Shown here: piece after piece, positions 1 through 4,635 of the stretch
Layout: the number at the start of each line of letters is the position of its first letter
Position numbering within the stretch: position 1 is the first letter of the stretch
Assembly (NCBI GenBank): GCA_904502175.1
Contig: CAJGDU010000091.1
Span: 1 to 5,433 of the forward strand
Reading direction: 5' to 3'
DNA length: 5,433 bases
Origin: Clostridiaceae bacterium
GTDB taxonomy: Bacteria > Bacillota > Clostridia > Oscillospirales > Acutalibacteraceae
Translations under genes and position numbers: made by a program
Notes under the pieces: model-generated
The model's input: only the letters and a program-made list of their open reading frames with translations
Told to the model about the DNA's origin: nothing
The model's database searches: none

Positions 1-737
1 TGCTGACGGCCTCCACCTTACAGGATCTGCTCCTGTGGATCCTGGTGAACGCCGCCACGCGCATCGCCACTACCGGAGAAGTCCGGTTCTGGGAAATGGT
101 CGTGGTCGTCGCCATCACGCTGGGCCTGTTCGTGGTCGTGAAACTCGTCTCGGACCACGCGAAGACCCTGAAGGTGAACCTGCGGCCCATCAACTTCTAT
201 TCGGTGAGCTTCGTCCTCCTGCTGCTGGTGTGCGCGGGCCTCTACACGGTGGGCATCAACATCATGTACGCCGCGTTCCTCACCGGCTATGTGGTCAAGG
301 CCATTGCCGGCGTGGACGACAACGTCCAGGGACTCATGGACAACCTCGGGAACTTCGCGTTCTCGTTCTTCATCCCCATCTACTTCGCCCTGGTCGGCAT
401 CCAGCTGAACCTGCTCAACGACTTCTCCTGGCTGCGGTTCTTCGCGTTCTTCGCCATCGCCTTCACACTGGAGGCCGTCGGCACGCTCCTCATGGTCCAG
501 TTCACGGACCTGAACCGCGCGTCCAAGGTGAACTTTGCGGTCACCATGAATGCCCGGGGCGGCCCCGGCATCGTCCTCGCGACGGTCGCCTACTCCTACG
601 AGATCATCTCTCTGGAGTTCTTCACGGTCCTCATCCTGACCACCATGCTGTCCTCGCTCATTGCCGGCTACTGGCTGCGGGTCCAGCAGAAGAAGGACCC
701 GAACATCTTCATGAACCTGAGCAAAACTTCGGAATAA
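1..737 (+). CDS. Cation:proton antiporter (CPA/KefB-like), C-terminal part, cut at left edge
   Basis: This is an integral membrane ion exchanger that would swap Na+ or K+ for H+ across the cytoplasmic membrane. The frame is open from base 3 and gives 244 residues, about 60% of the usual length of roughly 400, so the N-terminal helices lie outside the window. Numbering from base 3, an opening STLQDLLLW stretch is typical of these transporters. Hydrophobic helices fall near residues 31-49, 67-102, 117-138, 143-165, 178-198 and 205-225. FFIPIYFALVGIQLNL (122-137) and NARGGPGI (183-190) match conserved core helices of CPA-type antiporters. The GTG at 45 and the ATG at 35 (a different frame) should not be taken as starts, because homologous sequence continues upstream of 45. 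The tail is short and polar, with no TrkA-N or TrkA-C domain. A terminator lies six bases after the stop. The family is fairly certain, but the ion specificity cannot be read from this part. Confidence 0.86.
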   Translation, partial: LTASTLQDLLLWILVNAATRIATTGEVRFWEMVVVVAITLGLFVVVKLVSDHAKTLKVNLRPINFYSVSFVLLLLVCAGLYTVGINIMYAAFLTGYVVKAIAGVDDNVQGLMDNLGNFAFSFFIPIYFALVGIQLNLLNDFSWLRFFAFFAIAFTLEAVGTLLMVQFTDLNRASKVNFAVTMNARGGPGIVLATVAYSYEIISLEFFTVLILTTMLSSLIAGYWLRVQQKKDPNIFMNLSKTSE

Positions 738-742
738 ACAGG

Positions 743-773
743 AAAAGACCACCCGGAAGGGTGGTCTTTTTTT
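743..773. terminator. Bidirectional intrinsic terminator between converging genes
   Basis: A perfect 12-bp stem (AAAAGACCACCC with GGGTGGTCTTTT) is closed by a GGAA tetraloop and followed by a run of seven T on the plus strand (767-773). It ends the antiporter transcript. Read on the minus strand the same hairpin ends in TTTT. It lies nine bases beyond the stop of the converging membrane-protein gene, so it probably serves both. Confidence 0.93.
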
Positions 774-781
774 AGATTGGT

Positions 782-1543
782 TTAGAGGTCGTCGGTCTCG
801 CCGGCGAGGCGGCAGGCAATGCCGTTGTTCAGCCACTTGCCGCAGAGGGCGACGAGGAACGCGCCCGGGAGCAGGATGACCGCATACAGGATGCTGAGCC
901 AGACCGGGTTCGTGTCGACCATGAGGAAGGGGTAGGGCCCGTCCACTTTGCCGACGGCGTTCAGGATGACCATGACGATGGAGTAGAGGTAGTTGTACTG
1001 GACGGCGAGGATTGCATCGCCCAGGCCCACCCGCGGAGTGCCTTCGAAACAGACGAAGGACAACAGGGACACGAGGGGCCCCATGAGGTGCATGACGAAC
1101 ATGGGTCCGCCCCACATGGAGTAGAGGTCGCCGCCGGCGAAGAGCGCCATAGGGCCGAGGCCCACGAGGACGACGATGAAGGTGATGTACAGCATGACCG
1201 TGGTCATGAACCGGAAGAACTTGACGACGTGGGGGATGCGCCCGTCGCCGAAGAGCTTCGCGATGCCGACGAGGATGAAGACGCCGGACGTGATGAGCGC
1301 CAGGAAGTTGCTCTGGTTGGTGTAGTAGATGGCGAGGTCTTTGAAGACCGGGTGCTGCTGCCAGAGCGCGTGGTTCGCCCAGAGTTCCATGAAGAACAGG
1401 GCCAGGTTGCAGAGGATGGCGAAGACCAGCTGGACTTTGCGCCGGGTCTGATTGTTATCGTGTTCGATGGCGATATGCCCTCCTTTCCCGTAACGGGAGT
1501 AACTGTGGGAAAACCGGCCTTCGCCGGCAGGGATGTTGCTCAT
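782..1543 (-). CDS. Polytopic membrane protein, Pr6Pr / FAR-17a-AIG1-like
   Basis: The gene encodes 253 residues. A hydrophilic N-terminus (1-36) is followed by about six membrane helices near 37-55, 72-95, 108-133, 146-166, 178-197 and 212-234. Three short signatures recall the Pr6Pr / FAR-17a-AIG1 group: YYTNQSNFLAL (73-83), MHLMGPLVSLLSF (151-163) and PYPFLMVD (203-210) in the last loop. Human AIG1 and ADTRP of this superfamily are Thr/His-dependent hydrolases of fatty-acid esters of hydroxy fatty acids. Thr75 and His152 here sit in the two conserved motifs and could be equivalents, but that is inference, and bacterial members have no settled function. The start at 1543 is chosen because AAGGGAGG lies six bases upstream of ATG and a good promoter lies beyond it. 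The open frame extends much further upstream, but only as antisense to other genes. The gene is monocistronic and converges on the antiporter. It could also be an unrelated membrane protein of similar topology. Confidence 0.75.
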   Translation of the reverse strand: MSNIPAGEGRFSHSYSRYGKGGHIAIEHDNNQTRRKVQLVFAILCNLALFFMELWANHALWQQHPVFKDLAIYYTNQSNFLALITSGVFILVGIAKLFGDGRIPHVVKFFRFMTTVMLYITFIVVLVGLGPMALFAGGDLYSMWGGPMFVMHLMGPLVSLLSFVCFEGTPRVGLGDAILAVQYNYLYSIVMVILNAVGKVDGPYPFLMVDTNPVWLSILYAVILLPGAFLVALCGKWLNNGIACRLAGETDDL

Positions 1544-1549
1544 AGGGGG

Positions 1550-1557
1550 CCTCCCTT
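1550..1557 (-). promoter_or_regulatory. Shine-Dalgarno site fixing the start of the Pr6Pr-like gene
   Basis: On the minus strand AAGGGAGG lies six bases before the ATG at 1543. The site matters because the reading frame stays open for more than 1.4 kb upstream. The site, with the promoter behind it, places the true start here. Confidence 0.85.
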
Positions 1558-1597
1558 CTTTGCTGTGTGTGGGAAAAGCGACTGCGCGCTGACTCCT

Positions 1598-1627
1598 ATT
1601 ATACTCAAAAACCTTAAAATATCTCAA
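1598..1627 (-). promoter_or_regulatory. Vegetative promoter for the Pr6Pr-like membrane protein gene
   Basis: On the minus strand the -35 box is TTGAGA (1627-1622), followed by an 18-base spacer and a perfect -10 box TATAAT (1603-1598). Transcription would start near 1591, giving a leader of about 48 nt. The -35 box is only eight bases from that of the divergent promoter for the FliB-like gene, so the two are back to back. Confidence 0.85.
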
Positions 1628-1635
1628 GGAGGCCT

Positions 1636-1664
1636 TTGCGTAACGGGCGCGGGTGGTGTAGAAT
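1636..1664 (+). promoter_or_regulatory. Vegetative promoter for the FliB-like gene
   Basis: The -35 box is TTGCGT (1636-1641), the spacer is 17 bases and the -10 box is TAGAAT (1659-1664). The start would fall near 1671, leaving a leader of about 23 nt that contains the strong ribosome-binding site AGGAGGTGA (1679-1687), six bases before the ATG at 1694. Both boxes depart from consensus, so this promoter looks weaker than its divergent partner. Confidence 0.7.
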
Positions 1665-1693
1665 AGGCGGGAAACCAGAGGAGGTGAGCCCTC

Positions 1694-2767
1694 ATGAAAA
1701 TGGAATATCCGGACTACTACGAGCGGTTTGCCTGCATTGGCCCCGCCTGCACCGACTCGTGCTGCGCCCGCTGGGAGATCGATGTCGACGAAGAGTCCTA
1801 CTACCGCTACCTGACGGTACAGGGCCCCTTCGGCGACCGCATCCGCGGCTGTCTGCACGAAGAGGTCACAGAGGGGGAAGACGGGCCAGAGACCGCGTGG
1901 TCCTTCCCGCTGACGGAAGACCGCCGCTGCCCGTTCCTGAATGACGAAGACCTCTGCGATATGTACACGGAGCTCGGCCACGACAAGCTGCCGCGGACCT
2001 GCCGGGAGTTCCCCCGGGGCGACGCGGTCGTCGGGAACTACCATCAGATCGACGTGGCACTGGCGTGCCCGGAGGCAAACCGCCTCATCTTTGAAGACCT
2101 GGACCACCCGGTGAAGTACGTCATGCGCGATGAGCCCACCGGCGTCCCCGCCCTCGACCGCTACTGTGCGCCCGAGGAGGAAAAACTGGAGGCCGCGGAG
2201 TGGGGGACACTGCTGGACCTTCTGGAGGAGCGCAACCAGATCCTGGAAGTGCTGCAGGACGGGAGCTTCCCGGTCAGCGAGCGGTACGCCGCCCTGTTCG
2301 GGCTGTCCGCCGAGTACGGCTATGACCCCGCGGCGGAGACCCGGTCCGACCTCATTGCGCGCATGGACCGCATGGAGCTCCTCGACGAGCGCTGGTCCCA
2401 GGTGTACGACCCGGTGAAGCGCGCCGCGGACACCGGCTTCCCGTCGGCCCACGTGCTGGAACAGGTGGCCGAACTCCCGCCCGGCACCGCCCTGGCCGAC
2501 GCCACGCCGGAGCAGGCGGCCGAAGCGGAACTCCTCCGCTTCCTGGTCTACCTGGTGTTCCGCTATTATATCGACGGCTACTTTTCCAAAGAGATGACGA
2601 GCTTCTACCGGCTCCTGCTCCGGGGCTTCCACAGCATGCGGCTCCTTTTGGCCGCCCTCTCCCCGGAGGACTTCGCGAACGCGGCGGTGCGCCGCGACCT
2701 CTATCACGTCTGGTCCCGCGAAGTCGAACACTCCCCGGAAAACTTTTATCTGATGAAAGAGGAATAA
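1694..2767 (+). CDS. FliB-like cysteine-rich lysine-N-methylase family protein
   Basis: The gene encodes 357 residues, close to the usual length of the family named after Salmonella FliB, which methylates flagellin lysines. The N-terminal third has the family's cysteine pattern. C14, C19, C23 and C24 occur in FACIGPACTDSCCARWEID. C53 follows, then C79 and C88 in CPFLNDEDLC, C103 in TCREFPR and C125 in the ACPEA segment. This arrangement is like that of metal- or Fe-S-binding proteins. The rest is predicted to be mainly helical, with an aromatic-rich stretch near 282-312 (FLVYLVFRYYIDGYF) that need not be a membrane segment. The ATG is supported by AGGAGGTGA six bases upstream. The gene is monocistronic, with its own promoter and terminator. 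No flagellar gene is near, so family membership is well supported but flagellin as the substrate is not. Confidence 0.85.
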   Translation: MKMEYPDYYERFACIGPACTDSCCARWEIDVDEESYYRYLTVQGPFGDRIRGCLHEEVTEGEDGPETAWSFPLTEDRRCPFLNDEDLCDMYTELGHDKLPRTCREFPRGDAVVGNYHQIDVALACPEANRLIFEDLDHPVKYVMRDEPTGVPALDRYCAPEEEKLEAAEWGTLLDLLEERNQILEVLQDGSFPVSERYAALFGLSAEYGYDPAAETRSDLIARMDRMELLDERWSQVYDPVKRAADTGFPSAHVLEQVAELPPGTALADATPEQAAEAELLRFLVYLVFRYYIDGYFSKEMTSFYRLLLRGFHSMRLLLAALSPEDFANAAVRRDLYHVWSREVEHSPENFYLMKEE

Positions 2768-2803
2768 AAGAAAAAGACGTCCTGTTGGACGTCTTTTTCT
2801 TTT
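2766..2803. terminator. Perfect 17-bp bidirectional terminator shared by the FliB-like gene and the tRNA unit
   Basis: The arms 2766-2782 and 2787-2803 pair perfectly around a TGTT loop. The lower stem is A/T-rich and the upper stem is GACGTCC with GGACGTC, so either strand gives a GC hairpin followed by TTTTTCTTTT. On the plus strand it begins inside the stop codon of the FliB-like gene. On the minus strand it begins at the last base of the CCA end of tRNA-Glu. It therefore probably terminates both converging units. Confidence 0.94.
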
Positions 2804-2877
2804 GGTGACCCGGACGGGAATCGAACCCGTGTTACCGCCGTGAAAGGGCGGTGTCTTAACCGCTTGACCACCGGGCC
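2803..2877 (-). tRNA. tRNA-Glu (anticodon TTC)
   Basis: The minus strand folds as a complete 75-nt cloverleaf with an encoded CCA. The acceptor arms GGCCCGG and CCGGGTC pair with one G-U, and the discriminator is A. The anticodon arm is CCGCC-CTTTCAC-GGCGG, giving anticodon TTC for glutamate codons GAA and GAG. The T arm is ACGGG-TTCGATT-CCCGT. It closely resembles Bacillus-type tRNA-Glu. It is the second gene of a tRNA-Met to tRNA-Glu unit and is followed directly by the bidirectional terminator. Confidence 0.97.
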
Positions 2878-2882
2878 GTGAA

Positions 2883-2904
2883 TGGGACACCCGAGGGTGT
2901 CCCA
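2883..2904 (-). other. Stem-loop between tRNA-Met and tRNA-Glu
   Basis: A perfect 9-bp stem, TGGGACACC with GGTGTCCCA, closes a CTCG loop as read on the minus strand. It fills almost all of the 29-base spacer between the two tRNAs. No T run follows, so it is probably not a terminator. It may isolate the two precursors or guide endonucleolytic processing; that role is inferred. Confidence 0.75.
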
Positions 2905-2906
2905 CA

Positions 2907-2983
2907 TGGTAGCGGCGAGTGGACTTGAACCGCTGACCTACCGGGTATGAACCGGTTGCTCTAGCCAACTGAGCTACGCCGCC
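2907..2983 (-). tRNA. tRNA-Met, elongator (anticodon CAT)
   Basis: The minus strand gives a 77-nt cloverleaf with encoded CCA. The anticodon arm is ACCGG-TTCATAC-CCGGT, so the anticodon is CAT. The acceptor arms GGCGGCG and CGCCGCT and the D arm GTAGCTCAGTTGGCTAGAGC match Bacillota elongator tRNA-Met. They do not match the initiator, which would have an unpaired first base and GGG/CCC in the anticodon stem. A lysidine-modified tRNA-Ile(CAT) cannot be ruled out from the anticodon alone. The T stem (AGCGG with CCACT) has one C-A mismatch in its middle. It is first in the tRNA-Met to tRNA-Glu unit. Confidence 0.94.
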
Positions 2984-3004
2984 ATGTGCAATCAAGCGAG
3001 AGTT

Positions 3005-3033
3005 ATTATAACTTAAGATATAGGGGAAGTCAA
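3005..3033 (-). promoter_or_regulatory. Strong promoter for the tRNA-Met / tRNA-Glu unit
   Basis: On the minus strand the -35 box is TTGACT (3033-3028), the spacer is 17 bases and the -10 box is TATAAT (3010-3005). This is one mismatch from full consensus, as expected for a stable-RNA gene. Transcription would begin near 2998, about 15 bases before the mature 5' end of tRNA-Met. Confidence 0.92.
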
Positions 3034-3061
3034 CAAGTTTTTGTGGGACCACAAGATGTGC

Positions 3062-3733
3062 TCATTCCCCCAAAAGACAGGCCCTAAGGTCCTTTACAGC
3101 CGGGCAGATATAGTCCGCTCCGGCGGCCCGGAGCTCCGCCTCTTCGCCGTACCCGAAGAGGATGCCGACGGCCGAGACGCCGGCGGCTTTTGCCCCCTCC
3201 ATGTCGAAGTGCCGATCGCCCACCATGGCGACCGCCTCCGGCGGGAGCCCGAGTTCCTTCAGTGCCCGGTTGACCAGGATGGTCTTGTTGGAATTGTGGT
3301 TGTGCATCTCCGGCCCGATGACCGCGTCGAAGGATCCGCCAAGGTCGAAGTGGTCCACCAGCCGGTCGAGGAACTCCTTCGGCTTGGAGGACACCACCGC
3401 CGTGCGGATGCCGGCGGCATGGAGGTCGCGAAGTAAATCGCCCACGCCGTCATAGACCGCGCACTCGTAGATGCCGGTCTCGCGGTAGTACACCCGGTAG
3501 GTGTCGGTGAGGTCATTCGCCTCTTCCGGGGTGACGCCGAAGACGTGCTCGAACCCGACGTAGAGGGGCGGGCCGATGAAGTACTGCAGCTCCTCGTCCG
3601 GCCGGTCGGGGATGCCCGCCTTGCCGATGGCGTAGCGGATGCTGTTGAAGATGCCGGGCCGGGTGTCGGCGACGGTGCCGTCCCAGTCGAAGAGGACCGC
3701 GCGGAAGGGCGCGGGGCGGGTGGAGTCTGACAT
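3062..3733 (-). CDS. HAD-family phosphatase (phosphoglycolate phosphatase / 5'-nucleotidase type)
   Basis: The gene encodes a 223-residue soluble hydrolase with every HAD catalytic motif. Motif I is FDWDGTVADT with nucleophile Asp16 and acid/base Asp18. The cap domain contains YFIGPPL (51-57), a mark of this subfamily. Motif II is VVSSK (Ser115), the motif III lysine is probably Lys150, and motif IV is VGDRHFDMEGA with Asp173 and Asp177 for Mg2+. The later GILFGYGEEAEL resembles HAD 5'-nucleotidases of the PA0065 type. The likely reaction is hydrolysis of a small phosphate ester such as phosphoglycolate or a nucleoside monophosphate; substrate choice cannot be read from motifs. The ATG has AAAGGA ten bases upstream. 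The gene runs towards the tRNA-Met promoter and I see no terminator between them, so read-through into the tRNAs is possible. Confidence 0.92.
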   Translation of the reverse strand: MSDSTRPAPFRAVLFDWDGTVADTRPGIFNSIRYAIGKAGIPDRPDEELQYFIGPPLYVGFEHVFGVTPEEANDLTDTYRVYYRETGIYECAVYDGVGDLLRDLHAAGIRTAVVSSKPKEFLDRLVDHFDLGGSFDAVIGPEMHNHNSNKTILVNRALKELGLPPEAVAMVGDRHFDMEGAKAAGVSAVGILFGYGEEAELRAAGADYICPAVKDLRACLLGE

Positions 3734-3765
3734 GGAAATACTGTCCTTTCCGGAGGGTTGGTTTC

Positions 3766-3794
3766 TTGTTAACTATAACAAAATAAGGTATAAT
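3766..3794 (+). promoter_or_regulatory. Promoter for the acyltransferase-nth operon
   Basis: The -35 box is TTGTTA (3766-3771), the spacer is 17 bases and the -10 box is a perfect TATAAT (3789-3794). The start would lie around 3799-3802, only about 9-12 bases before the ATG at 3811. The promoter is superimposed on the opposing HAD promoter. An inverted repeat, TTGTTA-N4-TAACAA (3766-3781), covers its -35 box and could be an operator. Confidence 0.82.
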
Positions 3795-3800
3795 CGGCAA
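3772..3800 (-). promoter_or_regulatory. Promoter for the HAD phosphatase gene
   Basis: On the minus strand the -35 box is TTGCCG (3800-3795), the spacer is 17 bases and the -10 box is TATAGT (3777-3772). The start would lie near 3765, giving a leader of about 32 nt. Its -10 abuts the opposing -35 and its -35 abuts the opposing -10, so polymerase cannot occupy both promoters at once. Confidence 0.75.
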
Positions 3801-3801
3801 C

Positions 3802-3806
3802 GGTGA
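3802..3806 (+). promoter_or_regulatory. Minimal Shine-Dalgarno site in a very short leader
   Basis: GGTGA lies four bases before the ATG at 3811 and at or within three bases of the predicted 5' end of the mRNA. It is the only ribosome-binding candidate for the acyltransferase-like gene. The site is weak and cramped compared with AGGAGGTGA of the FliB-like gene. Confidence 0.55.
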
Positions 3807-3810
3807 TCAC

Positions 3811-4623
3811 ATGGCTGAAAAGAAGGCGGCAAAAAAGGCCGCACCTTCGCAAAACCGGATCGGACTCATCGACGACCTGCGCGGTTTCTGTGTCCTCTGC
3901 ATGATCTTCTACCATGGCTTCCTGCTCGCCTTCAACTCCTTCGGAGTCGTGGCCGGCGGGCAGGCCTATGACTTTTTCCGCCCGGTGCAGCCCCTCTTCG
4001 CCGGCATCTTCATCCTCCTCTGCGGCGTCTCCTGCCGCCTGTCCCACTCGAACTGGGAACGGGGCCTGAAGCTGTTCGGCGTCGCTTTGGCGATCAACCT
4101 CATCACCATCCTGCTGCTGCCGCAGCTCGCCCGGTTCGGCTTTGACTTTTCCGGGACCGAGATATGGTTCGGCATCCTGAACCTTCTGTCCGTCTGCATC
4201 CTGTTCTTTGCCCTCGCCCGACCCGTGCTGGACTGGCTGCCGCCCGCGGCGGGCGCCTACCTCATGCTGGTCTTCTGGTATGTGACCCGCTTCTTTGAAG
4301 CCGGGCGCATCGGCTTCCCCGGCGAGCTGGAGACCACGGTGCCGGCGAGCTGGAGGACCCACGCCTGGACCTTCCCGTTCGGCCTGCACGACGACCAGTT
4401 CTGGTCGGCGGACTATTTCCCGCTCATCCCGTGGCTGTTCCTGTTCTTAGCCGGCGCCTATTTCGGCGTCTACATTTTGGAAGGCCACGTGCCGAAGTTT
4501 GCGTACAAGGCACGCCTCGGCCCGGTCAACTGGCTGGGCCGGCACGCGTTACTGGTGTACATCGCCCACGTGCCCGCCTGGTTCGTGGTCCTGGAACTGT
4601 TGCACCTCATCCACCTCATATAA
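3811..4623 (+). CDS. DUF1624 / heparan-alpha-glucosaminide N-acetyltransferase-like membrane protein
   Basis: The gene encodes 270 residues. A lysine/alanine-rich cytoplasmic N-terminus (MAEKKAAKKAA) leads into about seven hydrophobic helices near 25-45, 58-76, 87-104, 119-137, 147-162, 203-222 and 245-265. RIGLIDDLRGFCVLCMIFYH (16-35), with His35, matches the opening of the DUF1624 / HGSNAT catalytic domain. DYFPLIPWLFLFLAGAYFG (201-219) and GRHALLVYIAHVP (243-255) match its closing signatures. In animals the HGSNAT enzyme moves acetyl groups from acetyl-CoA across the membrane to a sugar amine. Bacterial members probably acylate an envelope glycan or another extracytoplasmic acceptor, but the substrate is unknown. 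The ATG is the only plausible start, because the next Met, residue 31, lies inside the first helix. It is first in an operon with nth, with which its stop codon is coupled. Confidence 0.82.
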   Translation: MAEKKAAKKAAPSQNRIGLIDDLRGFCVLCMIFYHGFLLAFNSFGVVAGGQAYDFFRPVQPLFAGIFILLCGVSCRLSHSNWERGLKLFGVALAINLITILLLPQLARFGFDFSGTEIWFGILNLLSVCILFFALARPVLDWLPPAAGAYLMLVFWYVTRFFEAGRIGFPGELETTVPASWRTHAWTFPFGLHDDQFWSADYFPLIPWLFLFLAGAYFGVYILEGHVPKFAYKARLGPVNWLGRHALLVYIAHVPAWFVVLELLHLIHLI

Positions 4624-4627
4624 GGAG
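4622..4627 (+). promoter_or_regulatory. Ribosome-binding site of nth overlapping the upstream stop codon
   Basis: AAGGAG begins inside the TAA stop (4621-4623) of the acyltransferase-like gene and lies eight bases before the nth ATG at 4636. A ribosome terminating at TAA would sit on this site, so the two genes are probably translationally coupled. Confidence 0.9.
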
Positions 4628-4635
4628 TTTCGTTT

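Noticed and set aside
45..47. GTG at 45 as the start of a complete 230-residue antiporter.
   Set aside because: The frame is open to the left edge, and the residues before GTG (STLQDLLLW) are typical of the family, so the gene is simply cut by the window.
18..1115. A long minus-strand open frame over the antiporter and the 3' part of the Pr6Pr-like gene.
   Set aside because: The translation is low-complexity Arg/Glu/Asp/Gly/His-rich, typical of the shadow of GC-rich genes. It crosses the terminator and overlaps two well-supported genes.
1544..3052. The minus-strand frame of the Pr6Pr-like gene stays open far upstream, suggesting a 756-residue protein.
   Set aside because: The extension is antisense to the FliB-like gene and runs through both tRNAs. 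Its predicted sequence lacks family features, and a good promoter and ribosome-binding site mark the start at 1543.
3041..3054. Palindrome TTGTGGGACCACAA downstream of the HAD gene as a terminator.
   Set aside because: On the minus strand it is followed by AAAAC and then the tRNA -35 box, not by a T run, and the loop would be very tight.
2803..3733. tRNA genes as attachment sites of an integrated element.
   Set aside because: No integrase, duplicated tRNA 3' end or other mobile-element gene is visible in the window.
3734..3751. GGAAA/TTTCC hairpin around the HAD ribosome-binding site as a translational switch.
   Set aside because: The stem is only five pairs and mostly A-T, so a stable regulatory structure is not supported.
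3769..4389. A minus-strand open frame opposite the acyltransferase-like gene.
   Set aside because: Its charged Glu/Gln/Gly-rich translation looks like an antisense shadow, while the plus strand encodes a recognisable membrane protein.
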